Positions 45,800-54,146 of a stretch of DNA of 62,184 nucleotides are shown here, one piece after another. A program made the position numbers and the translations under genes. This DNA comes from Solimicrobium silvestre (lineage in GTDB: Bacteria; Pseudomonadota; Gammaproteobacteria; Burkholderiales; Burkholderiaceae_D): positions 1 to 62,184 of the forward strand of contig NZ_PUGF01000028.1 in NCBI RefSeq assembly GCF_002976435.1, written 5' to 3'. How positions within the stretch are numbered: position 1 is the first letter of the stretch; each line of letters starts with the position of its first letter. The notes beneath the pieces are model-generated. The model made no database searches and had not been told where the DNA came from. It was given only the letters and a program-made list of their open reading frames with translations.

Positions 45800-47086
45800 C
45801 TATTCTTTAATTGCATGCAGAATCGCGGCGGCGGCCACCTGGGCACCATTAGACGCTTGCATGTGTTTGGCATTTAATTGCAGGCGTTTGTGCATAGCCT
45901 GATCGTCGATCAATGCAGTGATTGTTGCCCGCAATTGTTCGTCACTCCATTCATAGCGCGGCAGGTGTTTTCCAACGCCGGTTTCTTGCGCTCGTTGTGC
46001 GTTGTCATGGCCGTCCCAGCAGTAGGGCATGATGAGCGACGGCACGCCGAAGTAGAGCGCTTCGCAAAAACTGTTGTTGCCGCCATGGTGTATGAATAGC
46101 TGCGTTTCACGTACCACGGAAGGTTGTGGGAACCAGCTATCCAGATAGACATTGTCTGGCGTGGTTTGATAATGCTCGCGCCAGCTGCCGACATTGATGA
46201 TGAAGCGGTATGGCAGCGTGGCAAAGACCTGGATCATGCGTTCGAATAGTTCAATGTCCATCGCGCCTAAACTACCAAAACTGGTGTACACCAAAGGCTT
46301 GTCATTGTGTGATGCGAAGCGTGGTGCGTGCCATGGAACTTCTGTGCGAACACAGCCTTCCAGGAAGATAAATTTGTCAGGCATTAATGGGTTCTGGCGC
46401 TGATGGCGTAGAATTTTTGGCGCCAGCAGTAAATTAAGCCACGGCGAAGTTTCCATGAATTCATCGTTTTGAAACGGTGCTAAATCGCAGGAGCGCAGAA
46501 ACGTCATATAACGTTCATGGATAGGTGCGATTGCGCTGGCGTAGTGCTCGCTAAACTGTTCCCAGTCAGCGCGGTCTTTGCTTGCACATCCTGATAAATA
46601 AGGTGGAATATCCGGGTCGGTTATTTCTGTTTCGGCGCAGGAGACTACCCGCACCCAAGGTATGCCGGAATTTATTACTGCAGGAAATGCGATGACGTTA
46701 TCAACCACAATGGCAGCAGGTTTTAAGCGGCTTAGCAATTGGCGTAACGGCACCTCAATACGAATGACGGACGCAACCACCGCTTCCCAGGTTGGCGCTA
46801 TGTAGCTATCGATCTGCTCGAAAGCAGAAGTGCGAAAGGCCTCGCGATGTTGTTGTACAAATTTGGTCCAGTCTATATTGCCCGCATCATCCGACTCTTG
46901 CTCCGTAAATAAGCGATATTCCGGAAAGCCATATTCTGCGAAGACGCCATGAAAACCCGGGTGGCAGATGAAGACCGGGCGGGCACCTTGTTTGAGTAAT
47001 TCTTGAGCTATGCCTAAACAGTTTAAGGCAGCGCCGTAGCTGGCTTCAGGGAAGAGGGCGATGGTTTTTTCAGTCATTTTGTTCAA
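45800..47086 (-). CDS. UGT/MGT-type glycosyltransferase (GT-B fold)
   Basis: A 428-residue GT1-like enzyme transferring a sugar from a nucleotide sugar to a small acceptor. The N-terminal acceptor domain starts TIALFPEASYGAALNCLGIAQELL. The C-terminal donor domain has YTSFGSLGAMD, DSWFPQPSVV and the donor-binding HHGGNNSFCEALYFGVP followed by WDGHDNAQRAQETGVGKHL. Macrolide-type glycosyltransferases that inactivate antibiotics are one comparison, but the acceptor is unknown. A TTG at 47086 has AAGG at good spacing; the ATG at 47077 is the alternative. It is downstream of the GntR gene by 51 bp on the same strand. Confidence 0.85.
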   Translation of the reverse strand: MNKMTEKTIALFPEASYGAALNCLGIAQELLKQGARPVFICHPGFHGVFAEYGFPEYRLFTEQESDDAGNIDWTKFVQQHREAFRTSAFEQIDSYIAPTWEAVVASVIRIEVPLRQLLSRLKPAAIVVDNVIAFPAVINSGIPWVRVVSCAETEITDPDIPPYLSGCASKDRADWEQFSEHYASAIAPIHERYMTFLRSCDLAPFQNDEFMETSPWLNLLLAPKILRHQRQNPLMPDKFIFLEGCVRTEVPWHAPRFASHNDKPLVYTSFGSLGAMDIELFERMIQVFATLPYRFIINVGSWREHYQTTPDNVYLDSWFPQPSVVRETQLFIHHGGNNSFCEALYFGVPSLIMPYCWDGHDNAQRAQETGVGKHLPRYEWSDEQLRATITALIDDQAMHKRLQLNAKHMQASNGAQVAAAAILHAIKE

Positions 47087-47137
47087 TTTGGCCTTTTGGG
47101 GTTTATTGGTAGCTAATGTGGCTTATGCAGCTTATGT

Positions 47138-48142
47138 TTAGGCGCTCATCGTTTGCGGCATCGGAGGAATACTGCGTCCAACTACCCGAGGCCGGCCAAA
47201 ACTTAGTAGACGTAAATGCGCGCGCATCAAGTCAGCTGCAAGCTCCATTTGATTGCGCTCGATTTGTTCAATGATGTGCAAAAGTTCACGTACCGACTGA
47301 CGCATTCTGAAAATATTGGTCCCACCGCCAGCAGTGACATTACGACGGCGTAGGTGATGATTAAGCAGCGCATCCTGGAAAAAAGGGTTGCTGCAAGCGC
47401 GTGCGATCATGATGTGAAACTCGTAATCCAAACGCTCTGCCAACTGAATATCAAAATTTTCCTCGGCTATCTGCTCCAGAGCTTCAAGCGATTGGCGCAT
47501 ACCAGCCAGCGTAACGGGATCTGCTTTGAATCCAGGCGAAAGCAGCGCCGCAGGTTCCATCAGTATCCTGAATTCATAGCTTTGGGCGGTTGCCTCACTC
47601 CCTACAACCATCGGTTTAAAAAGCCAGCGCTGACCCGCTGCGCGTTCAACAAACTGTTCTTCAAGCAGTCTTTGTAACGTATTTTGTACCGTTAGTCTAC
47701 TTGCCTCGTATCTGCGTTGAAGAGCTGCCAGGGTTTGCGAGGTCGGGATTCTACGAGCCGCAAGGTCATCAAGTATTGCTTTGAATAACTCGTCTTCTTC
47801 GGTCTGTGGAAGGTCGCTGATCTGGCCGGTTGATGTGTCTGAAATATTGCTCATTCGGTAGCCACCGTCTGGGTCAATGGTGGCAATCCCTTGTTCTGCA
47901 AGTAGTTGCAAAGCCCGTCGAATCGGCGTTCTTGAAACATTGCACTGAATAGCTAGCAGCTGTTCCGGCATCCGGTCGCCCGCATTAAGTCCCGCGTTAA
48001 TCGCTACCTCATAAACGCGCTGCGCCAACTCAACATGGCGTTGACGAAGTGGTTTTGCGGTGTTGGGACGTGCTTCGGTTGGTGTGTCTGACTTTGGCAA
48101 AAGAGCTGGTTTTTCTTTCATGATGTGTATTTTTTGCCTCAA
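47138..48142 (-). CDS. GntR/FCD-type regulator with two winged-helix domains
   Basis: A 334-residue repressor-like protein. The first GntR winged helix (about 36-98) includes RMPEQLLAIQCNVSRTPIRRALQLL. A second, less typical winged helix (about 115-175) includes RRYEASRLTVQNTLQRLLEE. A helical FCD ligand domain (about 180-310) carries EFRILMEPAALL, LDYEFHIMIARACSNPFF and the final AHLRLL. Most FCD regulators have one HTH, so the tandem arrangement is unusual. The start is a TTG at 48142; the ATG at 48121 gives a slightly shorter protein. It is divergent from the TonB receptor and probably controls both arms of the locus. Confidence 0.85.
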   Translation of the reverse strand: MRQKIHIMKEKPALLPKSDTPTEARPNTAKPLRQRHVELAQRVYEVAINAGLNAGDRMPEQLLAIQCNVSRTPIRRALQLLAEQGIATIDPDGGYRMSNISDTSTGQISDLPQTEEDELFKAILDDLAARRIPTSQTLAALQRRYEASRLTVQNTLQRLLEEQFVERAAGQRWLFKPMVVGSEATAQSYEFRILMEPAALLSPGFKADPVTLAGMRQSLEALEQIAEENFDIQLAERLDYEFHIMIARACSNPFFQDALLNHHLRRRNVTAGGGTNIFRMRQSVRELLHIIEQIERNQMELAADLMRAHLRLLSFGRPRVVGRSIPPMPQTMSA

Positions 48143-48199
48143 TAAGTGTGTTCATGTAGCAACAATAATAAATTACTGTTGGAGTTTTTTTAAAAAATA

Positions 48200-48247
48200 G
48201 TACAATCAAAAAAAGTAAATTGATGGTTTTAATATTGGTAATTGTAC
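48200..48247. promoter_or_regulatory. GTACAAT/ATTGTAC inverted half-sites in the GntR-TonB intergenic region
   Basis: GTACAAT (48200-48206) and ATTGTAC (48241-48247) are exact inverted repeats about 40 bp apart centre to centre. They lie in the 221-bp divergent region between the GntR gene and the TonB receptor gene. GntR/FCD operators are commonly short TTGTACAA-like palindromes, so they are candidate half-operators. The rest of the region is AT-rich promoter-like DNA. Confidence 0.45.
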
Positions 48248-48363
48248 CGCAATCTGTTTTGTTGAGTCCACGGTAGTGTAGCGAAATTAGGGAATCTTGG
48301 TGCGTTGAAGAGACGCCTTCTTTGAAGTATTAAAAACATAAATAGTAAAAGAGAGATAAAAAT

Positions 48364-50805
48364 ATGAGACATCATTCAGGACGTTCTGTAAGCATCATTG
48401 CAGCTTCTTTGAGCCTGGCATTCAGCACAGCCGGCGCGCAGCAAACACCGGCAATGCCAGCCATGGCAGTTACGGCAGCAACAGCGCCGGAGCCAGTGGT
48501 AACGGAGGTGCCAAGTGCAGATCAACATGCCACTAAGGACACAGGGCAAATTAAAACAGTGGTTATTACCGCGCAAAAGCGTACCGAAGATGCCAGCAAG
48601 GTGCCGCTCAGTATTTCGGTCATTAGCGGTGACGACCTGGTTGCGCAGCATATTGTGGATTTTGCCGATATCACCCGTTCGATCCCCAATGTTTCTTTTT
48701 CCGGCGGAGGCGGTAGCGGTAATGCGGGTAATGGGCCCGGCTTGTCCAGTATTGAGATGCGCGGTATTAGTTCTACATCCGGTTCTGCAACCGTCGGCGT
48801 TTATCTGGATGATGTTTCCATGACCGTCGGAAATATCTACAGCATGGGTCAGGCTGAGCCGAAATTTTTCGATCTGGATCGCGTGGAAGTATTGCGTGGC
48901 CCGCAAGGTACGCTGTATGGTTCCAGCTCTATGGGCGGTACCGTCAAATTCCTCAGCAATCAACCGAATCTGAAGGAACAGGAAGCCACGATTTATTCCG
49001 AGGTATCTTCCACCAAAGGTGGCGGTACCAATTACACCGCCAACGGTGTTTTTAATGCGGTGCTAACTCCAAATGAATTGGCGTTTCGGATCGGTGTTGA
49101 GGATATCCATAAGAGCGGATTTATTAATCAGGTATCGCAGACCACGGGCGCGCTAGTGGCTCCCAATATTAACTGGGAGGCTGATCAGGTGGTGCGTATG
49201 GCGATGAAATGGGCGCCGACTAAAGATTTAACGATTACACCTTCTGTGTTTTATCAGCAGGTGCAAAGCGGCGATATCGATGTTTCTTACACACAAACAC
49301 AAAATGGCACGCCGTTGCCGATGAACCAGACTAGCAAGCTAGTGCGGGAGCCTGGCGTAGACCGCTTGCTGGTGCCGAGCCTGACGGTGAATTACGGTAC
49401 CGACTATGGCGACCTGACTTTTGTTTCCAGCTACTTCCAGCGCAAATTTAACCGCACCCAAGATGCTACTGCGGTTGATAGTGTGTTACTTGGTTCTCTC
49501 ATTTCGATTCCCTCGCTGGCGGCCAAGGTCTCTGTTTTACCGGCGGCAGTCTGGTTTAATAATGATATTCGTCAGTCTTCGGAAGAATTGCGTTTTGCTT
49601 CCAAACCTTACGATCCAAGTGTCTCGCCAATTACCTGGGTTGCCGGGGTCTATATCGCCGACATGCATACCAACATTACCGACAATGAACCTATCTTCGG
49701 CGTGAATGCGGCTTTTGCGGCGGCTGGTGCCAGCACTACTGATCCAACTGTCCTGGCGAATCCGGTGAGTGCCGGTTTTCCGAATGATAATTCCTACTTT
49801 GGTCAACTGCATTACCACGATACGCAACAGGCAATTTTTGGTGAAGCTAATTATTACTTCATGCCGAACTTGCACGCTACGTTCGGTCTGCGCTATTTGG
49901 AGGCGAAAGAAGAATTTGAACGTGAGGGCGGGCTTTATTTTAATAATGACGGCACCAACGACGGTAATTCGCATACCTTCGCCAATACCAGCGGCAGTAA
50001 AGCGACGCCAAAAATCGCGCTGACCTGGGAAGTGGATCATACCGATACCTTATATGCGTTGGCAGGTGAAGGATTCCGTCTGGGCGGTGCAAATTTACAG
50101 ATACCGCAAACACTTTGTGGCTTGAGTACGCCTAATCCGGCTAGCTATGCGTCGGATACTTTATGGAGTTATGAGGTCGGTGATAAATCACGCTTTTTGG
50201 ATAATCACTTATCAGTCAATAGCTCACTTTTTTACGTAGACTGGAAAAATATGCAGCAGCAAATTTTTCTGGGCTGCGGTTATGACTACAACACCAATGT
50301 CGGTAGTGCCACCAGTTATGGCGCGGAGGTCGAAGTCAAGGCCAGACCTATTTCAAGCCTGCTCATCGATTTTTCAGCAGGCATAACGCATGCAACGCTG
50401 TCCGATAACGGCGGTGAAAATGCTGGCGTTCCTGGTGCGGTAGCTGGAGCCTTGATTCCTGGCGTACCTAAATTTAATGCCGCGTTGACTGGTCAATATA
50501 ATTTCAATATAAGTGACGATAATTTCGGTTTTGCGCGTGCAGGAGTTCATTGGACAGGCACTAGCAATGGAGGATTTCCTACGCTGACTAACGGATCAAT
50601 CGATCCGGATTACCGCCGTCCGGCTTATGCAACGGCAGATTTTAGCACTGGTATTTCTTGGGAAAAATGGGAGTTGTCGTTTTTTGTGAAGAATCTGGCC
50701 AATAACGAAAAAATTATCCAGCATCCAATAGTTCAAACCAATACCAGTGAGGCTTATCGTATCGATCCGCGCATTATTGGGATTAGCGTATCGGGCAAGC
50801 TATAA
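48364..50805 (+). CDS. TonB-dependent outer-membrane receptor
   Basis: An 813-residue active importer. A signal peptide covers about residues 1-25 (ending STAGAQ). A TonB-box-like stretch IKTVVITAQKR (about 64-74) is followed by the plug domain (EDASKVPLSISVISGDDL to RVEVLRGPQGTLYGSSSMGGTVKFLS, about 75-200) and the 22-strand barrel. The C-terminus ends ISVSGKL and lacks the usual final Phe. GAGAGATAAAAAT precedes the ATG. With the lipoprotein amidohydrolase downstream and the NCS1 permease opposite, it probably takes up a compound too large or scarce for porins; the ligand is unknown. Confidence 0.93.
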   Translation: MRHHSGRSVSIIAASLSLAFSTAGAQQTPAMPAMAVTAATAPEPVVTEVPSADQHATKDTGQIKTVVITAQKRTEDASKVPLSISVISGDDLVAQHIVDFADITRSIPNVSFSGGGGSGNAGNGPGLSSIEMRGISSTSGSATVGVYLDDVSMTVGNIYSMGQAEPKFFDLDRVEVLRGPQGTLYGSSSMGGTVKFLSNQPNLKEQEATIYSEVSSTKGGGTNYTANGVFNAVLTPNELAFRIGVEDIHKSGFINQVSQTTGALVAPNINWEADQVVRMAMKWAPTKDLTITPSVFYQQVQSGDIDVSYTQTQNGTPLPMNQTSKLVREPGVDRLLVPSLTVNYGTDYGDLTFVSSYFQRKFNRTQDATAVDSVLLGSLISIPSLAAKVSVLPAAVWFNNDIRQSSEELRFASKPYDPSVSPITWVAGVYIADMHTNITDNEPIFGVNAAFAAAGASTTDPTVLANPVSAGFPNDNSYFGQLHYHDTQQAIFGEANYYFMPNLHATFGLRYLEAKEEFEREGGLYFNNDGTNDGNSHTFANTSGSKATPKIALTWEVDHTDTLYALAGEGFRLGGANLQIPQTLCGLSTPNPASYASDTLWSYEVGDKSRFLDNHLSVNSSLFYVDWKNMQQQIFLGCGYDYNTNVGSATSYGAEVEVKARPISSLLIDFSAGITHATLSDNGGENAGVPGAVAGALIPGVPKFNAALTGQYNFNISDDNFGFARAGVHWTGTSNGGFPTLTNGSIDPDYRRPAYATADFSTGISWEKWELSFFVKNLANNEKIIQHPIVQTNTSEAYRIDPRIIGISVSGKL

Positions 50806-50850
50806 ACGTCGTCAGGTACGCGTAGACAACACTTACGGTGTAGTCTCTGA

Positions 50851-50870
50851 ATTCCCGCTTGCGCGGGAAT
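50851..50870. repeat. Small ATTCCCGC-TTGC-GCGGGAAT palindromic repeat
   Basis: An 8-bp perfect stem with a 4-nt loop between the TonB receptor and amidohydrolase genes. It is of the same GTCATTCCCGCG-type family as the repeat at 18763-18922 and the ends of the IS at 54147-55496. It may act as a weak transcript-end or stabilising hairpin. Confidence 0.65.
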
Positions 50871-50923
50871 GAGGTTAATGCAAGTGTGACTGTGGCAGTA
50901 AAACAAGTTGAATTTGACTAGTA

Positions 50924-52750
50924 ATGGATCAAAACATGACGTTAAAACCTATTTTTTCTTCGCTGACAATCGGAACTATTGCCGTTGCGGTGCTTACATT
51001 GACTGGATGCGCGAATTCACCCAACACAAAACAGGCACTTCAAGCCGATACGGTATACCGCAACGGCTATATCTACACCGTTGATGCCAGCGATTCTGTG
51101 CAACAGGCCTTGGCCGTGCGTGACGGCCGCATTATGTACGTTGGGAGCAATGACGGGGCTGAAAAATTAATCGCTAACACCACCAAAGTCATTGATCTTA
51201 AAGGTCGGATGCTAATGCCGGGTTTAATCGATGCGCATATGCATCCCATGGATGGTGGTGATGGGCTGCGCGGTTGTAATCTTAATTACGAAGCGCTCAC
51301 CATTACCCAGTTCCAGGCCCGTATTCAGGCATGTCTGGATGCTGATGCGGGCAACGAGCCCGATGGCTGGCTTGAAGTGACCAACTGGTATCGGCAAGCG
51401 ATGTTGCCGAAGGGCGCGGATGCTGTGCGCGCAACGCTGGACGTATTGCGCACCAAGCGACCTATACAGGTTCAATCGAGTGATTATCATAGCGTGCTGG
51501 CCAACTCGCGGGCTATCCAGTTGGCGGGCATTAATGCCGCATCCAAGAATCCGGAGGGAGGAAGTATTGCGCGTGACGCGGCCGGAATTCCAACCGGGAT
51601 TTTTGAAGATGAAGCGAGCAGCCTGATTGCTGCAGTCAAACCACCGCATCCTGCCAGTGACGCGATTATTAGCGCCAATCTGGCGCTGGGCGTATTGCGT
51701 ACGCAGGGTGTTACTACATTTTTTGATGCTCTGGCAGATGAACCTCAATTGACCGCTTTTGCTGCGCTACAAAATAGTGGCAAGCTCACTGCTCGGGCTT
51801 ATTTTGCGCCGCTAATCACGACCGATATGGCAAGCAAACCGGCTGATGCGGTAGCCATGCTGCAGGACCTGGCAAAGCGCTTTGATCAAGGATCGGTCAA
51901 CGTGAACCCGACCATCAGCGTGCATCACGCCAAATTGTTTATGGATGGTGTCGTGCAAACGCCCGCTTTTACGGCGGCTTTGCTCAAGCCCTATTTTGTT
52001 AATCAGGGCAGTGAAACACATCCTAATTTTGTTCCCGGAACGCTTAGCGGACAAATCTACTTACCGTCGGATGTGTTGAATCCGATGATGGTTGCGCTAG
52101 CAAAGGCCGGATTTAATCCTCATATTCATGCAATTGGCGACCGGGCGGTGCGCGAAGCGCTGGATGCTGTAGCTGAAATGCGCAAACAAGTTCCCGACCC
52201 GTCTATTCGCCCCGGTATCGCACATGTTGAGGTGACTGATCCTGCCGATTATTCACGCTTTGCCCAGTTGAATGTGACGCCAGTGATGTCTTTTCAGTGG
52301 GCCAAACCTGCGCCGGACATGACTGATGCCACTAAAGATTTTTTAGGGCCGGTGCGTTTCGCACGGATGGAGCCGGAAGGAAGTTTGCACGCTGCCGGAG
52401 CGCGAATCGCTTTTGGTAGCGACTGGCCTTGCGATCCGTTCAATGAATGGTTTGCACTGAAAGTCGGTGTTACGCGCACCAATAATCCGGCCTTGTGGGG
52501 TAAATATCCAGGCCGTCTTAATGCGGATGTCGGATTGTCACGCAAGGAAGTTTTGCGTGCCGCAACCATGAATTCGGCCTATACGCTGCATCTGGAGAAA
52601 GATGCAGGTTCGTTGGAAGTCGGTAAATTAGCTGATCTGATTATTTTGGATCGTAATTTTTTCAGCATAGACGAAGAGCAGATAGCCAACATCAAAGTTC
52701 AAGCGACTATTGTTGGCGGCAAAGTGGTGTATCAGGCGGATGGATTTTAA
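50924..52750 (+). CDS. Lipoprotein amidohydrolase (YtcJ-like)
   Basis: A 608-residue metal-dependent amidohydrolase of the YtcJ / N-substituted formamide deformylase-like group. The N-terminus is a lipoprotein signal with lipobox LTGC near residue 28, so it is membrane-anchored and outside the cytoplasm, which is uncommon for this family. Metal and catalytic landmarks are GLIDAHMHPMD (HxH near 105), SVHHAKLFMDG, HIHAIGDRAVREALD, GIAHVEVTD and FGSDWPCDP. The C-terminal AGSLEVGKLADLIILDRN is family-typical. It lies 118 bp after the TonB receptor, with a small REP-like hairpin between. Likely role: hydrolysing an amide or ring compound after uptake. Confidence 0.9.
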   Translation: MDQNMTLKPIFSSLTIGTIAVAVLTLTGCANSPNTKQALQADTVYRNGYIYTVDASDSVQQALAVRDGRIMYVGSNDGAEKLIANTTKVIDLKGRMLMPGLIDAHMHPMDGGDGLRGCNLNYEALTITQFQARIQACLDADAGNEPDGWLEVTNWYRQAMLPKGADAVRATLDVLRTKRPIQVQSSDYHSVLANSRAIQLAGINAASKNPEGGSIARDAAGIPTGIFEDEASSLIAAVKPPHPASDAIISANLALGVLRTQGVTTFFDALADEPQLTAFAALQNSGKLTARAYFAPLITTDMASKPADAVAMLQDLAKRFDQGSVNVNPTISVHHAKLFMDGVVQTPAFTAALLKPYFVNQGSETHPNFVPGTLSGQIYLPSDVLNPMMVALAKAGFNPHIHAIGDRAVREALDAVAEMRKQVPDPSIRPGIAHVEVTDPADYSRFAQLNVTPVMSFQWAKPAPDMTDATKDFLGPVRFARMEPEGSLHAAGARIAFGSDWPCDPFNEWFALKVGVTRTNNPALWGKYPGRLNADVGLSRKEVLRAATMNSAYTLHLEKDAGSLEVGKLADLIILDRNFFSIDEEQIANIKVQATIVGGKVVYQADGF

Positions 52751-52910
52751 TAATAAAGTTGAAACAAGTTAGGCTGATTTGAAGGCGAGTCTGCTAAGGC
52801 AGACTCCGTCGAAATTCCACGTCATGCTTGCTATACAGTGCTCTTATGTGGCAGTCAAAGCCCTATATTGCCTCCGTTGAAGATTTTGATGCTATTACAT
52901 AAAATTGCCA

Positions 52911-53528
52911 TTATTTTAGTTCATACGTTGCTTTGTATTCCGCGGGAATCTCGACCGGGTGTAGAACTCCCGCAAGAGACAGGACGATAAACAGCGAAAT
53001 TACTAGACCGCATCCAGCGGGAATCAACACAGTAAGGGCGCGAACTAAAGTTGGGCGAGCTTGAACCTGCCAATATGCGGCACAGCCGAGATGTGTAAAA
53101 AGCGCGAATATTGCAAAGAAATAATAAGGTGCAAAGAAGAATTTGTATGGCGTCTCGTAGAATCCGGCCGCCGCAAAATAGAAATTTGTGTCGAGTTTCA
53201 ATACTGCACGACCTAACAAAACAGCGCTCACATGAACCACTAGGAAGAAGGCGAGGTACATACCGGAAGCTGCCTGAACCCACGGGATTAGGCCGTGTCG
53301 CTGTTTCCAGCCACGGATAGCCAAAAACAAGCCGCTTCCCACTTGAAACATTACGCAAAACAGAAGTACCGCTTCTATCACGGGTTGCCGGTAGATCGGC
53401 CGGATCGCTTCCATGAAGTTGATATGAGAAACGGCACCACCAATGCCTACGATGTGATTCGTAACATGCAGAGCCGCATATGCTGCGATCATCAACGCTG
53501 AAATACGATGTAAATCTCGAATTGCCAT
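52911..53528 (-). CDS. Cytochrome-b-like five-helix membrane protein
   Basis: A 205-residue protein with about five TM helices. His residues suitable as haem b ligands occur in ALHVTNHIVG (helix 1), LVVHVSAVLLG (helix 3) and LFTHLGCAAYW (helix 4), giving an architecture like the membrane subunits of succinate dehydrogenase or related haem-anchor proteins. GAGG lies 8 nt before the ATG at 53528. No catalytic flavoprotein or iron-sulfur gene adjoins it, so its redox partner is unknown. Confidence 0.65.
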   Translation of the reverse strand: MAIRDLHRISALMIAAYAALHVTNHIVGIGGAVSHINFMEAIRPIYRQPVIEAVLLFCVMFQVGSGLFLAIRGWKQRHGLIPWVQAASGMYLAFFLVVHVSAVLLGRAVLKLDTNFYFAAAGFYETPYKFFFAPYYFFAIFALFTHLGCAAYWQVQARPTLVRALTVLIPAGCGLVISLFIVLSLAGVLHPVEIPAEYKATYELK

Positions 53529-53598
53529 TTAAGACCTCAGATTTTAAAATTTGGCTGGCGAATATAGGGCGTGCGTCTACTTTGGAGCGCGATACTAA

Positions 53599-53886
53599 AT
53601 GGCGGGTACCGGATTTCGATATCTACCATTTCGGTGGACACTACCGTTGCGTATGTTGCTCTGGCCGCTGACGAAACTGCGTGCGCCATTTTCTGGGTTG
53701 ATGCGAGAACTGATGAAGATACCTTACTTGTGGCAAAAGCCACTGCGGCTTGAAAACAGTAAGCTGCTGCACTTGTTGGGTAGAGAGCCATATACACCCT
53801 TAGATGAAGCAATGCGTCTGACGTTAATAGGTTTGGGTTGCGTGGGGCATCAGCGATTAACGTGTAACACATATGTCGTCATTTAA
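53599..53886 (+). pseudogene. 3' fragment of an NAD-dependent epimerase/dehydratase gene
   Basis: The frame reads LMRELMKIPYLWQKPLRLEN, then KLLHLLGREPYTPLDEAM and LTLIGLGCV, which is the typical C-terminal tail of extended SDR nucleoside-diphosphate-sugar epimerases. The cofactor-binding N-terminal ~240 residues are absent, and upstream lies the start region of the cytochrome-b-like gene. It is therefore a remnant left by deletion or rearrangement at the edge of a disturbed region. Confidence 0.65.
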
Positions 53887-54041
53887 TTCACACCAAATCT
53901 TACTTTCATTTTCAGACATTGGAAAGTAAGAACATGGGGATTGAGCATCAAAAATCGGGATGCGGATTTTTTAATGATGTTCAAATGACTGATTAACGAC
54001 AGGTAGCGGGCTGATGGGAAAATGGGATGGATGCCGTGATC

Positions 54042-54091
54042 GATCGGATTGCAGTCGTTGAGGCTTTTCAGTGGTTGCCAGGACGGTGCCC
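54042..54091 (+). repeat. 50-bp direct repeat, copy 1 (matches 58449-58498)
   Basis: GATCGGATTGCAGTCGTTGA… through …GGACGGTGCCC is identical to 58449-58498 except for one base (A/T after GGTTGCC). Similarity continues weakly beyond, to CTACATTGC(A/G)GTCA. The two copies stand in the same orientation about 4.4 kb apart and bracket the IS element, the integron remnant and five small genes. Confidence 0.85.
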
Positions 54092-54146
54092 TGAAGAGAC
54101 AGTCGGCGATCTACATTGCAGTCATTCAAATCGACGATCCTATGAT

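Noticed and set aside
48376-48963. A 195-codon minus-strand open frame inside the TonB receptor gene
   Set aside because: It is opposite the signal peptide and plug domain of a clear TonB receptor, with low-complexity Arg/Cys/His composition.
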